Counted from the stretch's first letter, positions 1 to 11,099 are shown. The stretch: 64,000 nucleotides of DNA from Zasmidium citrigriseum (GCA_002786025.1 NHNW01000036.1:348651-412650); one strand, 5' to 3'. Notes: generated by a model not told the origin, from the sequence alone. Numbers and translations are program-made.

Positions 1-114
1 CCCAAAGAGCCCATCGATCGGCTACCGAATGGACCTGGGACGATGGATTTTACGGGAGATGTTCTTTTGCGTTGTGATTGCCACCCGAAGTGTCGACGAA
101 GATCTCTAAATCCT

Positions 115-1252
115 TCATAGAGGATACTTCGCCGCGTATTCGTCTTGGAGTTGGGAAACATTGCGCCACTGGCCATCTCGGTCGACTTCAGGCCACTCAG
201 GAGGGAAATCTGTGCTGGCGGGCAGGGCGTAATACTCTCGGCAGACACCATCCTCCTCGCACTGCAGGTTACAGAGGCCGTAGAGCTGGCAGTAGCATTC
301 AGACGCGGATGGGCAGTGGACTGAATCTTGTCCAAAGATTACTTGATCTGTCAGCCTGATCCTCGTATTGGCGGGCCATAAGACTTACTATGCCACAAGT
401 ACTCGATGATCCGCCCAGCGAGATCATCGTTGAGTTCCGTCTGAAGAAGCCACGTGCGATATCGTTCGTACTCGATCTTTGGACGTTGGCGTATCCTCTC
501 AGCGGTGACAGCGAACTGTGCGCAGCAGGCCGCTGCTACAACATCTGGAACATTGACGCCCGGGAAGAGCTCTTCGAATGCTTCCTTGTAGAAGGAACCT
601 GCTCTGGCTTCGCTCGACGTAGGATCGGATGCAGGACCAGAGGCTTCAGCTTCGACATGCGGGCGTATCTCGTCCGGGCAACCCAGAGTCCAAACGCAGC
701 GAAGGTTGACATAGCCTTGTTGTTCGACATGAGTTAGACGCAGCCGGGATAGCACACGCTGGCCGTCGTAAAGAGGATCATCGTTATGCCACTGGTATCG
801 GTTCGCGTGAGAAAAGATGGCAACCTTTGGAAGTTTATCGTAGTGATCGATAATGTAGCTGAGTCCGCTTTGATCAGCTAGATTCCATGCACATGAAGGT
901 CGAGAGCGACGTACGTCAAATAGGCCATGCCTTCTCTCCCTTTGTTCCTTGGCACCGTCAAGATTGCATTTGGATCGTCGGTGGTGTACACAAGCTTGCT
1001 CCAATCCGGGAACGCGTTGGCCAACCATGTCGTATTGTCTTTCAATTGACTGGCGACGACGAGTGCGACTTCGTGTTGGTTCCAAAGACGTTCTTGCGTC
1101 GATGTCTCATCGTGTGCGGTAGTCCTGTACGCCCAGAGACGGTGGCCATTTTGAGATACCAGAAGCGCAACAGCGGACAGAAAAGCGCAGGTTATCCAGA
1201 TATTTCGTATCCTGCGTGTGCGAGCAGACTGCGTCCCGTGAGTTGCGAGCAT
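115..1252 (-). CDS. DUF3431 family protein, single N-terminal membrane anchor
   Basis: Three exons join in frame with canonical GT-AG introns: 1252-915, 858-389 and 341-115 (1,035 nt, 344 residues). Intron 1 has donor GTACGT and acceptor CTCAG; intron 2 has donor GTAAGT, branch-like CTGAC and acceptor AAG. The N-terminus has a basic stretch, then a hydrophobic segment at about residues 18-35 (NIWITCAFLSAVALLVS), which suggests a type II membrane anchor with a lumenal or extracellular domain. The body carries motifs that I recognise from DUF3431 proteins: DWSKLVYTTDDPNA, NKGREGMAYLTY, RYQWHNDDPLYDG, YVNLRCVWTLGCP, ELFPGVNVPDVV and CCAQFAVT, followed by a Cys-rich tail (HCPSASECYC). DUF3431 members are often described as glycosyltransferase-like, but no activity can be assigned here. 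The third exon was deduced because the single-exon reading ends just after WHS, before the family's usual Cys-rich C-terminus. The neighbouring GPCR gene is transcribed in the same direction. Confidence 0.88.
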
Positions 1253-1962
1253 GTTACTGTACGTAGAGGTGTACGGTGTAAGTCGTCCTAGTGGTCAAGA
1301 AAGGCATGAGCAATGCGAACAACATCGGTGGTACAAATGGGAAGTCGCAACGAATCCTGTCAAGAAAGAAGAATCAGCGGTTGGCACCTTCCATGATTTG
1401 CAACAAGGTGCCACATTAGACGCCCGAGCCCCTAGTCTTGCGTTAATCAAGATTGGTCGATTTCGTCTTGCTGTGCCACTTCGTCGTCGGACTGAAAATG
1501 TCCTTGAGCTTGGCGGCTCATCCAGCGCTTCTCGCTTTCTCGCTCCTGGCCAAATCGACAATCCGAATCACGCATTTGAAATGCAGTCCTGGAATCTGAT
1601 TTCCATACGTCTGTATCTCTAAAGACGCCAGCAGAGATAGAAAGTGCAGGGTTTCCGCAATCTCGCCTGCAAGGTCGGGGAGTGGGCCGGCGCTTAAGAA
1701 GTGTGTCGGCGGCTACGTCTGAGTGTGGACGAATCGCCACTATTTTGGTCAAGGCTCCACTGATAACACTTGAGGGCAATTGTGTCAAAGATCGGATAAC
1801 TGCCTGACGTGTGTCGGAAAGAAGTGGTCGTCCAAGTCGTCTCGAATTCTTCGATATTAGGGCATTCGCATGTATGCACTGATAGCTTTCTTAATGATGC
1901 GAATTGGAACACGTTGAACACTGCGTCAAATCGTTGAATGTCGTCTTGTCTCCCTCTTACTC
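1253..1962. other. Intergenic stretch with no supported gene
   Basis: About 0.7 kb lies between the end of the upstream GPCR gene and the DUF3431 start codon, both on the minus strand. It should hold the GPCR 3' end and the DUF3431 promoter. Short open frames exist on both strands but have no recognisable domain, no consistent splice structure and biased composition. I see no tRNA and no repeat. Confidence 0.5.
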
Positions 1963-3284
1963 TCATAGAAACCCAGACGTATCTCTTGAGACCAATGTTA
2001 ATGACCGCCGGTTCTTTCTTCGCATGAACTTCCAACGGCTCTTCACTCGCTTGTGTAGCTGTTCGTTCCAGGCGTAGGTGAGTGCATTCGCAAAGCCAAC
2101 GAGTTGTGTCGACGCTTGCAGCGCTTTGAGCCAGGTTGGAGACTCTCCAACGGTCTCGACGATGCGGTTTGCGATCCCCGGTATCCAAAGGATGACGTAG
2201 AGAATTGGATAGCCATTCAGCAAAAGCATCTTCCGAAGTGATTTCTTTCTTGCTGCGGCTGCCGATTCGCCCAGCGTGTTGATTGTGGTGACCCTCTCTA
2301 CGTCAGCCTGTGACTTCCTGCCGACTAATTGTGTGGAAGAGCGTCCAATGTCATCGTTGCTGGGACCACCACGTTTGAGAGTTGGCGACAGTGGCACCTC
2401 GTCATTATCCTGAACAGTGGCCATGGAGGATATGCGCAAGTGGCCTCGAGGCCTCTGCTTGATATCGGGTAGTTCCTCGGCTGGGTTCAAATCAAGGTCG
2501 TCCTGTGTCGCGCTGCTGTCTGTACTGAGGTTGAGCTTGCCGTAGACCCGCTTCAGATAGATGTAGACATCGAGGAGTGTGTCAGCCTTAGGCCTCCTTT
2601 CAAATATCTTTGAGCGTCAGACTTACAGGTGTAGATCGCGATGGTGATGAAGAAGATCGCTATTCTCCAGCCATGGGTAAGAGTATAACGTAGGACAAGA
2701 TTGGGCTTGATCCAACACCAATTGCCGCTGACAGGGCCATACACATCAAGACCAAGCGCAATGTTACCTGCGAGTGTTAGAAGGTTGCATCATACTCAGG
2801 CTTCGCGAACTTTACTTGTAATCAAGGATGGGATCCATGGCAGAGTGCATGTAATGGCTATTTGCCACCAAGGCGGTTCGATTGTGATGCTGCTTTGACG
2901 AACGGTGAGCAACACCGCAAAGCTGATGATCAAGATGTTGAAATCGATGGCCTGAACGGAGAATTGCCCGATGTATCCGTTCGCAGTACAGGCCGGTCCC
3001 TTCTCGAGAGGCTCATCATGATATCGTCGCGCGAGAGCGACTGCACCGGAGATCGTGTTGTTAAGCGCGTTGATCCAATCTATTCAGGCAGTCAGCAAGC
3101 CTCGTCGAACATTTCAGAGTGTGGTCTTCCGCGAACCGGCAACAAGTAGATTGATGATCAGCGCCTGACGGAAGTGCCTCTCCGGCGGAAAGATAGCATA
3201 CGTAAGCGCGAACACGGTATCAGCGATGAGTGACAGCAAAGAACACACGAAAGTCGGTATTGCAACAACGAGAGAAAGCTGCAT
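1963..3284 (-). CDS. Git3/cAMP-receptor-like seven-transmembrane GPCR
   Basis: This is a probable plasma-membrane receptor of the fungal glucose/cAMP-sensing type, acting through a heterotrimeric G protein (family knowledge). The start is the ATG at 3284 (MQLSLVVAIPTFVCSLLSLI, helix 1). Exon 1 is 3284-3137. Intron 1 (GTTCGC...GAATAG) joins to exon 2, 3079-2816, with DWINALNNTISG and the motif CTANGYIGQFSVQAIDFNIL. Intron 2 (GTAAAG...CGCAG) joins to exon 3, 2767-2627, with GNWCWIKPNLVLRYTLTHGW and a further helix (WRIAIFFITIAIYT). The last exon starts near 2,560 (YIYLKRVYGKLN), has a charged cytoplasmic loop, then the Git3 C-terminal-type helices (LLNGYPILYVILWIPG, LVGFANALTYAWNEQLHKRV), and stops at 1963. 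The last intron has a strong donor at 2626 (GTAAGT), but none of the AG acceptors I tried restores the frame. The gene may therefore be broken, or the base sequence or my model may be wrong there. Confidence 0.75.
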
Positions 3285-5157
3285 GTTGGTCGCGCCGAGA
3301 GAAGGAGCGTACGACGGGAACACTCATCTTTCGATGTTGTTGAGAGATGAGAGGTCAGACGTGGTTTTGTCTCGGAAGGCGGAGGCGCCTGGGCGTTGGG
3401 TATCCTTGAGGCCATCCAGGGAATCCGAATGCTAATTCAGGGCTACTGGAGATGTGTTCCTTGGCTGTCCCCGGCGTTTTGGTGTGAAGCCGAACTTTCG
3501 GCATGGATGGCCTTGCCTACCCCAAAGCTAAACTCAACCACTCATCATGGCGTGTTCGGGGGATCGCTGTCGTTCTGCTCGTGAAGTACCCTTTCCAATT
3601 TATTGGTACCAACGGGACGGTCTTTTCGGGTCGCATCTGCATCCGAAGGCGCATAATACGCGTCGTCCTCGCATATGGTTTCCACAGGAGAAATGTGCCG
3701 TTCCTGATACGATGTAAGGTCAGGGAAGAGGTTGTGAGACAAGACTCGAAGTCGCGCAAGTTAGAGAAGACGTATGAGGAAAGGGGCTGACACGTGGGTG
3801 TCGGTGGTGCTGTCCGGCTCGGCTCGAGTCTTGGCCCAAGCGTTTAGGATGACTTCGCGCGGTTCGTTATCAAGAAAGACTTCTTCTCCTCATCATCTTC
3901 ACTTCCCCAATCGCCGGACGGCTACCCACGTGGACCTCTTCGCCTCATTGCTCGCGGTCGACCGGCACATGGAGCTTTTGATGGCATTCGATGAGCCAGG
4001 CCGGACGAGAAGGCCCAGCTGTTTCGAGTCATGTTGGGTCGCAGCACCCATATTCAAGCTATTGTCAGACAGAAACCCCGTACATGTCCAGCCAATGTCA
4101 ATCTGAATCGCATCTGCATCACAATGTGCGCGGTACGCGCGGATTACGTTGCTACAGTCAATCCTCGCCTCTGATCGGATGTCCTCTCCCATCTGCGCGT
4201 CCGCCAGTTTCGGCTGCAGGCATGTCTATGGGCGATCACGATGGCGAAGTGGTGACTGCTTCCTTTCCGTCGCTGTTCAGTCGAAGTTCGTTGTCCATAC
4301 TTCCAGTCCCAAAAGAGATGAGAGAGAGGCCTGTGCACAGATGCTTGTGGTCCAAGTGCAAAAAGAATCATGAAAAGATCTAGGAAGGGCAAAAAGGGCA
4401 AAAACTCAGCTCCCGCAAGGTGAGCTGAGAAACTCGAATTGAATCGGTTTTTTTATCCAGGTCCGGGTTCGAATCGCTCGGTCGGAATCGTTTTAATCGT
4501 TCGGTCGGATCGTTCGTCGTCGTCGTCGGCAGGAAATTCGCAGGTCAACGGGAACTACAACAACATCTACCGAATGGGTTTCGTGGTCGCTAATGCTAAC
4601 CACTACGCCACACCTCTCAATGCTGCTGGATACACCTTTACCTTTTCCTACTGGCTGCGCAATCTTTTGCAAATATATAGGTCATTGCTCCCAATTTCCG
4701 CATTTGCCTTAGCGTCTTTTGAGATTCGCGGTGGGAGATTCTGGTTACTGGCTGGCAGGGCAACAGGTGCACTCCTGGTCTGACCTACTGCTATACGCGA
4801 GAAGTGCCATCATTCATGGCGTCTCTAATCACCAGTAGGCGTCATCTACAATCAGCGATGTCCTCGATGCAGCCAGTATCTGGGACTTGGCTGATGCTGT
4901 ACAGAAGAGTAGGCGTGCCGCGTGCGACCGATCAACAGGACGGTCACGCTGCTGAACATTGAACAGGGACGGAGGATGCTACGGCATTCAGTCGAGACAA
5001 ACACGTTCTTGAAGCATGACGAGACGCACCTTCCTTCAGCTTTCACATGCTGCCGAAGTTTTCCCGCTGGTTCCGCTGGGAGGCTGCCGCATCAAACTTT
5101 CCAAAAGTTGCCCCAGCGCAGCTTACCCGAATCACAACTGCATATTGAAGAGGACAA
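3285..5157. other. Divergent intergenic region with no supported gene
   Basis: About 1.9 kb separates the divergently transcribed GPCR (minus) and the 5,158 gene (plus), so it should contain both promoters. Several small frames occur on both strands (for example 3,899-4,192 minus and 4,439-4,783 plus), but none shows a domain, a start context or splice signals I would defend. There is one short perfect hairpin, CTCAGCTC-N9-GAGCTGAG, at 4,405-4,429, and a TCG-rich microsatellite-like run near 4,505-4,530. Confidence 0.45.
4405..4429. repeat. Short inverted repeat (8 bp arms)
   Basis: CTCAGCTC and GAGCTGAG form perfect arms around a 9-nt loop. It lies in the divergent intergenic region. It could be an RNA hairpin, a transcription factor palindrome or chance. 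It does not form part of a recognisable tRNA or of any other RNA family. Confidence 0.4.
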
Positions 5158-6526
5158 ATGTCGCCCACAAGCCCCAGACCGCTGCCAGACACGGTCGATC
5201 AGCGAGATCGCCGCGGCCGCAAGCGACACTCTCGCGAAGACGAAGCCCAGATAGACCAGTCTGACACTGAAAGCAAGAAGGTACTAATGCCCCCCTCCTC
5301 AAACACTACATCTGCTCAAACAAACGCTGACGACATCGCCAGCGACCTCGCCGCAGCCACAAGCGACACGCTCGCGACATCGAAGACGAAATCGAACGAA
5401 TCAACACGAGAAGCAAGAAAGCACCAGTACGACTCCTCAAAGCCACGGACTGATCGACTCAAACAAGCGCTGACACTGTTACCAGCGCTCCCAAGACCAA
5501 CTACTCAAGGACTTCCATGTCTCTCAACCTGGCGATCGAGAAAGAACCACGAATTTCCTCCACCTCCCTCACCATCCGCGCAAATTCGCAGCTTACCTCG
5601 GTTTTGACTGCGTGCGGGACCTGCAGATCTTCATTTCCTCGCACTATTTCCTCAAACACTTCCTCCGCTACTGGGCCATACACCGCGGGAGAGTATACTC
5701 GGGCAGACAAGTCCTCCGTGTGGTGAAGCAAGACTATTTGGATCGAGACGACAAGGGGAAGGAAGAGCAATTTCCGACTAGGAAAGTCGATGAGGCAAAG
5801 CTCGATCCTCAGAAGCCATCATCCGAAGGCCTAGAGGCCAATAGCAGGAGACTCCTGCTCGAGCATGATGGCAGGAGTATCACCGCACTTGCGTACAGTC
5901 TCATACTGATGGTGCATCATCTGGACGGGAAGATCGATCAGTGCGTGCAACCGGAAGCGCAGAGTGAGAGTTGGCAGATACTTCACCATCTCCTGAAGGA
6001 CCGCAAGGCTCCACCAGTTCCAGAACTTGACGATACGCTAATCAAGTTTCCTCGGCTGACAGACGTGTGTCTGGAGTCCGACCTGGAGGCTTATAATCGT
6101 GCCGTCCACTTGCTCGAATACGCAGCTCATTGGTTTCTCAAGTCCGAATGGACTGAATGGGGAGATCCGCACGATGCTTCAACAACAAAGCTGGCGAATG
6201 AGGATTTTCCGCCTTGGATGCGGGCCGGCGCGCCGATGAAAGAGCAAGAAGAGGGAAGTGGGAGAGCGGAGATCGACCTCACAGATAAGCCGGAGACAGC
6301 ATCAGTCAACGAGGAGGTGCTCTGCGAGCCAACGGGCATTCTCCAAAAGCGACAGCAGCGAGAGAGCAGCACCACTGTGGTTGCAGATGTTGAAGATGCT
6401 GATGTCGAAGAAGAAGATGGAGATGACGACTGGCTCCAGGCAAAAATTGAAGTGGTGGAGGCGGAATTGAAACTCGCGAAGCTGAAGGAGAAGGCAGCGG
6501 CCAGGAAGAAGGCACGGCGTGCTTGA
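5158..6526 (+). CDS. Unrecognised protein, 415 residues, C-terminal coiled coil
   Basis: Three exons join in frame: 5158-5280, 5343-5426 and 5486-6526 (1,248 nt). Intron 1 is GTACTA...CGCCAG with branch-like GCTGAC; intron 2 is GTACGA...TACCAG, also with GCTGAC. Without these introns, stops interrupt every frame before 5,600. The N-terminal 70 residues are Arg/Ser/Asp-rich and contain a duplicated module (RGRKRHSREDEAQI and a matching SHKRHARDIEDEI). Then follows a compact, probably folded region (FAAYLGFDCVRDLQIFISS, HFLRYWAIHRG) and a helical middle (LLEHDGRSITALAYSLILMV). The C-terminus is very acidic (EEEDGDDDW) and is followed by a Lys/Ala/Glu coiled-coil-like helix ending in a basic tail (KKARRA). 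The basic tail and acidic stretch would fit a nuclear protein, but that is inference. I do not recognise the family. It converges on ERG5. Confidence 0.72.
5203..5426 (+). repeat. Tandem duplication of an exon plus its following intron
   Basis: The sequence from about 5,203 (CGAGATCGCCGCGGCCGC) recurs from about 5,343 (CGACCTCGCCGCAGCCAC), an offset of 140 bp. Both copies run through AAGCGACAC..CTCGCG to an AGCAAGAA end, followed by an intron that starts GTAC and contains GCTGAC before the acceptor. The duplicated exon keeps the frame and length, so the protein gained a second basic/acidic module. The copies have diverged by substitutions and small indels. Confidence 0.65.
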
Positions 6527-7012
6527 AGATACATATCGTGCTTCATGAACGTATTATGCGATCGTGGGATTCTCACAAGACGGAAGCGGTTTGCGTCGAA
6601 TCGGAGTCGATATCAGAGGTTTGCAACAGTCAGTTTGGATGAGTAGCGTATCCTCGACAAGTGGCTGGGTACATTGCGTACTCGCATATCATGGCCATCA
6701 TTGTACTCGTCGTCTCCATTAGAGGCCCATTCATGATTTCAACAAGTTCATGCGGGCGAAAGCGGTAAGCGCGATCGGCGGCTAAATCTTGGCATCATGT
6801 GGAGAAGCAACTTGAGGGAGTGAAAACGGAAGTAAAATAAAATGTCTCGTTTGAAAAGTACTTTTATTGTTATGTTTGCCTTCGTTCTATATATGCTCAT
6901 GCGTACATGCAAAGAGCAATGGTGTATCTCAAGGACACGACTTCATCGTGCGCACTGGCTAACGCACCGATGGAAGAATCGTAACAAAACTGCAGAAAAA
7001 TGCTTCAACAAC
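6527..7012. other. Convergent intergenic region, shared 3' flank
   Basis: About 0.5 kb separates two genes that end facing each other. It should hold both 3' UTRs. A canonical AATAAA occurs on the plus strand at 6,836-6,841 and another on the minus strand at 6,863-6,868. A 63-residue frame at 6,842-7,033 plus overlaps the end of ERG5 and has no domain; I do not call it. Confidence 0.5.
6863..6868 (-). terminator. Candidate polyadenylation signal for ERG5
   Basis: AATAAA reads on the minus strand about 145 bp past the ERG5 stop codon, in an A/T-rich stretch. Fungal poly(A) signals are loose, so this is position-based inference. Confidence 0.35.
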
Positions 7013-8689
7013 CTATGCACCCTCTCTTCGTGAAAAGGTGAGCAGTAGGTCGTCCATTGGAAAGATGGTGGCAAACACACGAATCTCCTCGCTCTTGGGC
7101 GTGATTGTGTGCTTCCACTCGTATTGTGCGCTCAGCTTGTGCAACATGAGCATCAAGTTGAGGGTGGCGTATGTCTGGCCAAGGCAGTAGTGCGGGCCGG
7201 TGCCGAACACGAGCCAGTTCTTGCCCTGCTCTTCTGCGTTGCCGGTGATCCAGCGCATTGGCTCGAATTCGTCAGGTCGTTCGTAGGCTTCTGGGTCGTG
7301 GAGAGATAGCCACGTGGATGGGACGATCATGGAGCCCTTCTTGGCGACGTAGTTGCTCTCTGGGATAGGGAAGTCCTTCTTGACGACGTATGGGACCATG
7401 AGGACGGGTGGGCGGTAGCGGAGGGTCTCCTTGACAACCGCACGTGTGTACTCCATGTTCTCGAGCATCTCAAGAGAAACCTCCTGGTTGTGGTCTGGTC
7501 GAATCCTGTCGCCCTCTTCTCGTACCTTCTGCAGAATGTCTGGTCGGTCTGCACAGATTTGGAGCATCCATGAGCATGCGCTGGAAGTGGCATCTTGCGA
7601 AGCGAACAGGAAAGTGAAAACAGTCATGCTGATCTCGAGATCGGAGAAGTTCCTGAGAAGCATAGCCGGCTTCTCCTCATCTGGCACCTTCTCGCCCTTC
7701 GCAATGCGTTCTCGGTAGCGGTCAGACTCCTGCATCTGCATGAGCCAGCGGTCCATGATGCACTCTGGCTCGGCACCCTTTTGCCTCATCCGAACACGGG
7801 CCTTAGCAGCGCAGTTGGCAAAAGCTTCCAGAACCTTGTCGGCGCACTTCTTGCCATACCAAGTCTTGGTGAATGGCAGAATAATGGGGAAGTTGACGAG
7901 TTCGAGAGCAGCAGTAATCAGGTAGTAGTCATCCGCGATGGCCTTGACGCCCTCGCGAGACATGTAGTGTCCGACGAACGTGCGGCAAGAGACAGCGCAC
8001 ATGATCTCGCGGAGGTTGTAGACCCATGGCTTCGCCTCGCCATTGGCAGCTTCGCTCTCGCGGACGAAATCCTCGAAGTACTCAGCGTACACCTCTTGCT
8101 GGCCTGGCAGGTATGTCTCGAGCGCGTTGCGAGTGAACAAGCCATTGAGACCCTTGCGGTATTCGACGTGCTCTTTCCCATCCAAAAAGACCCAGTTCTC
8201 AGGGCGGAGAAGCTTGTGTGCAACGTCGACGACGCATGGCTTGACGTACATGGGGCTGTTGAAGACCTTTCGGGCGGTGTCGCGGGTGGCGGCGATGATG
8301 ACGAACTTGTGGAAGACGGAGACGCAGGATAGCGGACCGGATATCCATTTGGTATGGTATTTCTCGAAGGATGGCTTGACGCTGTCAAAGAAGGGGCCGA
8401 CGAATGGGATCTTCCATGAATCTCCCACGAGAGGGCCCTTGTGTGACCAGTATGACACTGCGATTCCAGTCAGTACTTTCCCACCGAATCTCGGATCTGT
8501 ATATCACATACTCTGATCGTATACAACAGCAGCAAGGAACAGAGTCAGAAAGACGCCGAACCAGCTGACTGGGGTGACATTGTCGAATGCCTTGCTGAGG
8601 ATGCCGGTGTTGGCAGATGCAATGGTAGCGTGGATGGTGTCGGGGATGGACGTCGAGGAGGCATTGAAGCTCTCCATTACCGAAGCCAT
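7013..8689 (-). CDS. ERG5: Sterol C-22 desaturase, cytochrome P450 CYP61
   Basis: This P450 introduces the C22-C23 double bond near the end of ergosterol synthesis, in the ER membrane with electrons from P450 reductase (family knowledge). Exon 1 is 8689-8512, exon 2 is 8457-7013; the intron GTATGT...ATCGCAG joins CAG-A to TG-TCA, giving 1,623 nt and 540 residues, close to the usual size. The ATG at 8689 gives MASVMESFNASS; an earlier in-frame reading starts only with GTG. Visible features: a membrane helix at about residues 45-58 (WFGVFLTLFLAAVV), an I-helix around residue 342 (FASQDATSSACSW), the ExxR pair at about 403-406 (KETLRYRPP), the PERF-like EPMRW, and the haem loop FGTGPHYCLGQTYA with the ligand Cys at about 484. 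That loop is typical of CYP61 rather than CYP51. It appears intact. The nearest RIP-type sequence begins about 0.7 kb upstream. Confidence 0.95.
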
Positions 8690-9400
8690 GTTGCCGGCTG
8701 TGGCCCAATCCTGAGGATTGTCGTGTGTTGTGTAGGTGGTTGTCGGTATTGCCGCGCTCCAATCACAGGCTCGTCGTTCCTGAGCAGCTCGCACTTGTGC
8801 CTGGAAAAGTGTCCAATGGCTCTTGCTCCAACTTCCTCCGCTTGCCACGCCCGTCCAGTAAACGAGGAGAGGAGTCGCGACAACTGTGCTGGTCCTCAGA
8901 GAAAGACAGCAGTCGGTGTCGAGGTATACAAGCGGCGACCACTAGGAATCGAGGCAGTTCAAATTATCGTACGAGCAGGGAGCTCAGACCATTTCTCAGG
9001 CGATCTCGCTTATCTAATTACCCTGAACCCTGACAAGACATCGACGACGACAACACTTTCTCTTCTCTTTCCTTCACACTTTCTTTCATTTCACCGCTCA
9101 GTCGGGTAGCAGCTGCCTTTATTTCACTCTTCTCCTTCCTATCGCCGGCCGAGATGATGACGCTGATGACAGCTCTTGGCTCTGCCGTTGCTTCCGTTGA
9201 AGCTCCGTTGAACAAAGTGGGCCCACAATGCTGAATCCATGCAGTGCCATTGGTCGAAATGCCACTTTCACGTGCGTCTTTGTCGGGCAAGTCGACTTCC
9301 ACGAACATCCGGCATGCCTTGGGGCGGCGGAACAAACGTTCAACCTGGCCAACCTTTCAAAAAAGCAACGCACGGACGCGGAGGTACTACTCTTTTAAGG
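8690..9400. other. ERG5 upstream region up to the RIP boundary
   Basis: About 0.7 kb of normal-composition DNA should contain the ERG5 promoter and 5' UTR. A pyrimidine-rich tract lies at about 9,040-9,110 on the plus strand (purine-rich in the ERG5 sense). I did not find a sterol-response motif I could defend. Small frames on both strands are unsupported. Composition changes abruptly at its right edge. Confidence 0.5.
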
Positions 9401-9556
9401 CAAATAGTAGCGAGAGTATACCTCTCTTAGTTAAATGTTTTGATTAGCTTAGCGTAATATTCTTAGCGTTATATTCTTAGTATTCTATTCTTAGCGTAGA
9501 GTTACGATAAGAAAGTACTACGATAAGAAAGTAGTATATTATCTTAAACTAGAATT

Positions 9557-10420
9557 AATCGTCCTTATCCGTTATATTCTTAGGATTGCCCTTACTCTTA
9601 TTAATATCCTCTTTGTTAATATTCTCCTTAGCGTTAGACTCCTCTTCGCTAACCTCCGTTTCGCCTTCTTTATCGTTAGTATCGTCGTAGGTATAGTATA
9701 CTTCTTTCGATTTAAGGTATTTAATAAGCTTACTTACCTATTCCTCGCCGCGCGCCTCTATTATATTACGGAGTATACTATTAAGGGTATAAGAGTAGCC
9801 CGTAATATCTATAATAAGACTCTATATTACTAGGATAGATATATAGCTACTATTATAAGTATTAATAGGAATACGAATATATCTACTTGTTTAGATAGCC
9901 TATAGTATACTAAATAATACCTTCCTTAGCTCTTAGCTACTCGAAACTCTCTTACTACTATTATACTTACTCTTATCTACCTTACTAGCCTCTTTCTTAC
10001 TAGCCTCTTCCTCGTTAGTCTCCTACTTTAGTCTATTAAAGATATAGGACTTACTATAGACGATAGCGCTCTTACTAAAGTAGTAGTTTATATAGGTACT
10101 AGCTATAATATTATCTCTAGCGCTATTAATAAGCGTAATATAGCTATTAAACTTACTATTACTATTACAATATCTCTAATAAGCCTCTCTACTACTATAG
10201 ATAGTACGATTAGCGGTAACTTAACTAATTAGGTATAGACTATACTTCGAGAATTTGCTAAGCGTAGTACTAGTAGTATTCTATAGGTTATAGTTAATAG
10301 AGAATAATAGGCGAAAGGAGGCGTAGTTAGCCTCGAAGGTATTTAATAGTAATAGCTTACCTTTACTAATACTATATAGGTAATCGTAGAGGTATACGAT
10401 GTCGTCGTTATAGAAGCGAT
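9557..10420 (-). pseudogene. RIP-degraded unknown gene, acidic C-terminal tail
   Basis: On the minus strand one frame stays coherent when TAG/TAA are read through. It ends at a stop near 9,557 after a strongly acidic tail (GETEVSEEESNAKENIN) and contains a Lys/Ser/Glu-rich segment near 9,960-10,040 (EEEASKKEASKVDKSK). Upstream of that is a probably folded part near 10,050-10,150 (IIASTYINYYFSKSAIVY). I do not recognise the family. The upstream limit is uncertain. It may belong to the same mobile unit as the sequence to its right. Confidence 0.4.
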
Positions 10421-10771
10421 ACTTAGTAACAACTAAATCTAGTTAGTAAAGGCTATTTACTACCTAAAACTCGATAAGACTTATAGGTACTATATAGTAC
10501 GCTAGCGGTAGTAACGCTATATAGCTAAACGGGGAAACTAGCGGGTTTTAGAGCGAGCGCTATTATCGCTAATATTAGTAGTAGGCGGATCGTAGATCGT
10601 ATTAAAGAAGGCGAGTAGCGAGGAGTATAGGTAGTAGGTAGTAAGGAGATATTATTAGGGTAAGAAGATTAAAGAGCGAGCCTTTAATATTTAAAGAGGC
10701 GAAGCTAGTACTATTAGTAGCGCGGTTTCTTTTTATTATAATAGGAAGAAGCGTAAGTAAAGTAAGTAAGC

Positions 10772-10839
10772 GAGCTAAGGGGCGTACTACGATAAGTATA
10801 TAAAGGAGCTAAGGGGCGTACTACGCTAAGTATATAAAC
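10772..10839. repeat. Two tandem copies of a 34-bp unit
   Basis: GAGCTAAGGGGCGTACTACG starts at 10,772 and again at 10,806, each followed by A/CTAAGTATATAAA. One base differs in the shared part. Probably a minisatellite in non-coding repeat DNA. Confidence 0.7.
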
Positions 10840-11016
10840 GGATACTAGAGTAAGTTAATATTTATTTAAGATACGAGAGGAGGCAAAGGTATAAGTACGA
10901 GTATCTATTTCGTTCTCGCCTAGTCGAGGGCAAGATTAGCTATCTATAGTAGAACCCCTAGTAGAATTAACTAGCCTATAGTAAGGGGACGATCTTAAGC
11001 CTAAGTTAGAGTAACT

Positions 11017-11070
11017 AAGTAATACTAAAAGTAAGCTAGTAATACTAAAAGTAACCTAGTAATACTAAAA
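11017..11070. repeat. Three tandem copies of a 20-bp unit
   Basis: AGTAATACTAAAA recurs with a 20-bp period (starts near 11,019, 11,039 and 11,059), separated by GTAAGCT and GTAACCT. The unit has few RIP targets left, so its near identity is not informative about age. Confidence 0.7.
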
Positions 11071-11099
11071 GCTATCTATCTCCTACTCGAAATTAATAT

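Noticed and set aside
78..359. 93-codon plus-strand frame
   Set aside because: It is antisense to the third exon of the DUF3431 gene, which has conserved Cys-rich coding content and matching splice phases.
4425..4500. tRNA-like TpsiC motif (GGTCCGGGTTCGAATC)
   Set aside because: The loop sequence matches, but the stem bases do not pair and no acceptor, D or anticodon arms can be built around it.
3899..4783. Small open frames (97 codons minus, 114 codons plus) as genes
   Set aside because: No domain, no splice support and overlapping frames on both strands of comparable length.
8509..8848. Longer ERG5 N-terminus starting near 8,848
   Set aside because: That reading starts with GTG; the first ATG in frame is at 8,689 and gives a normal CYP61 length.
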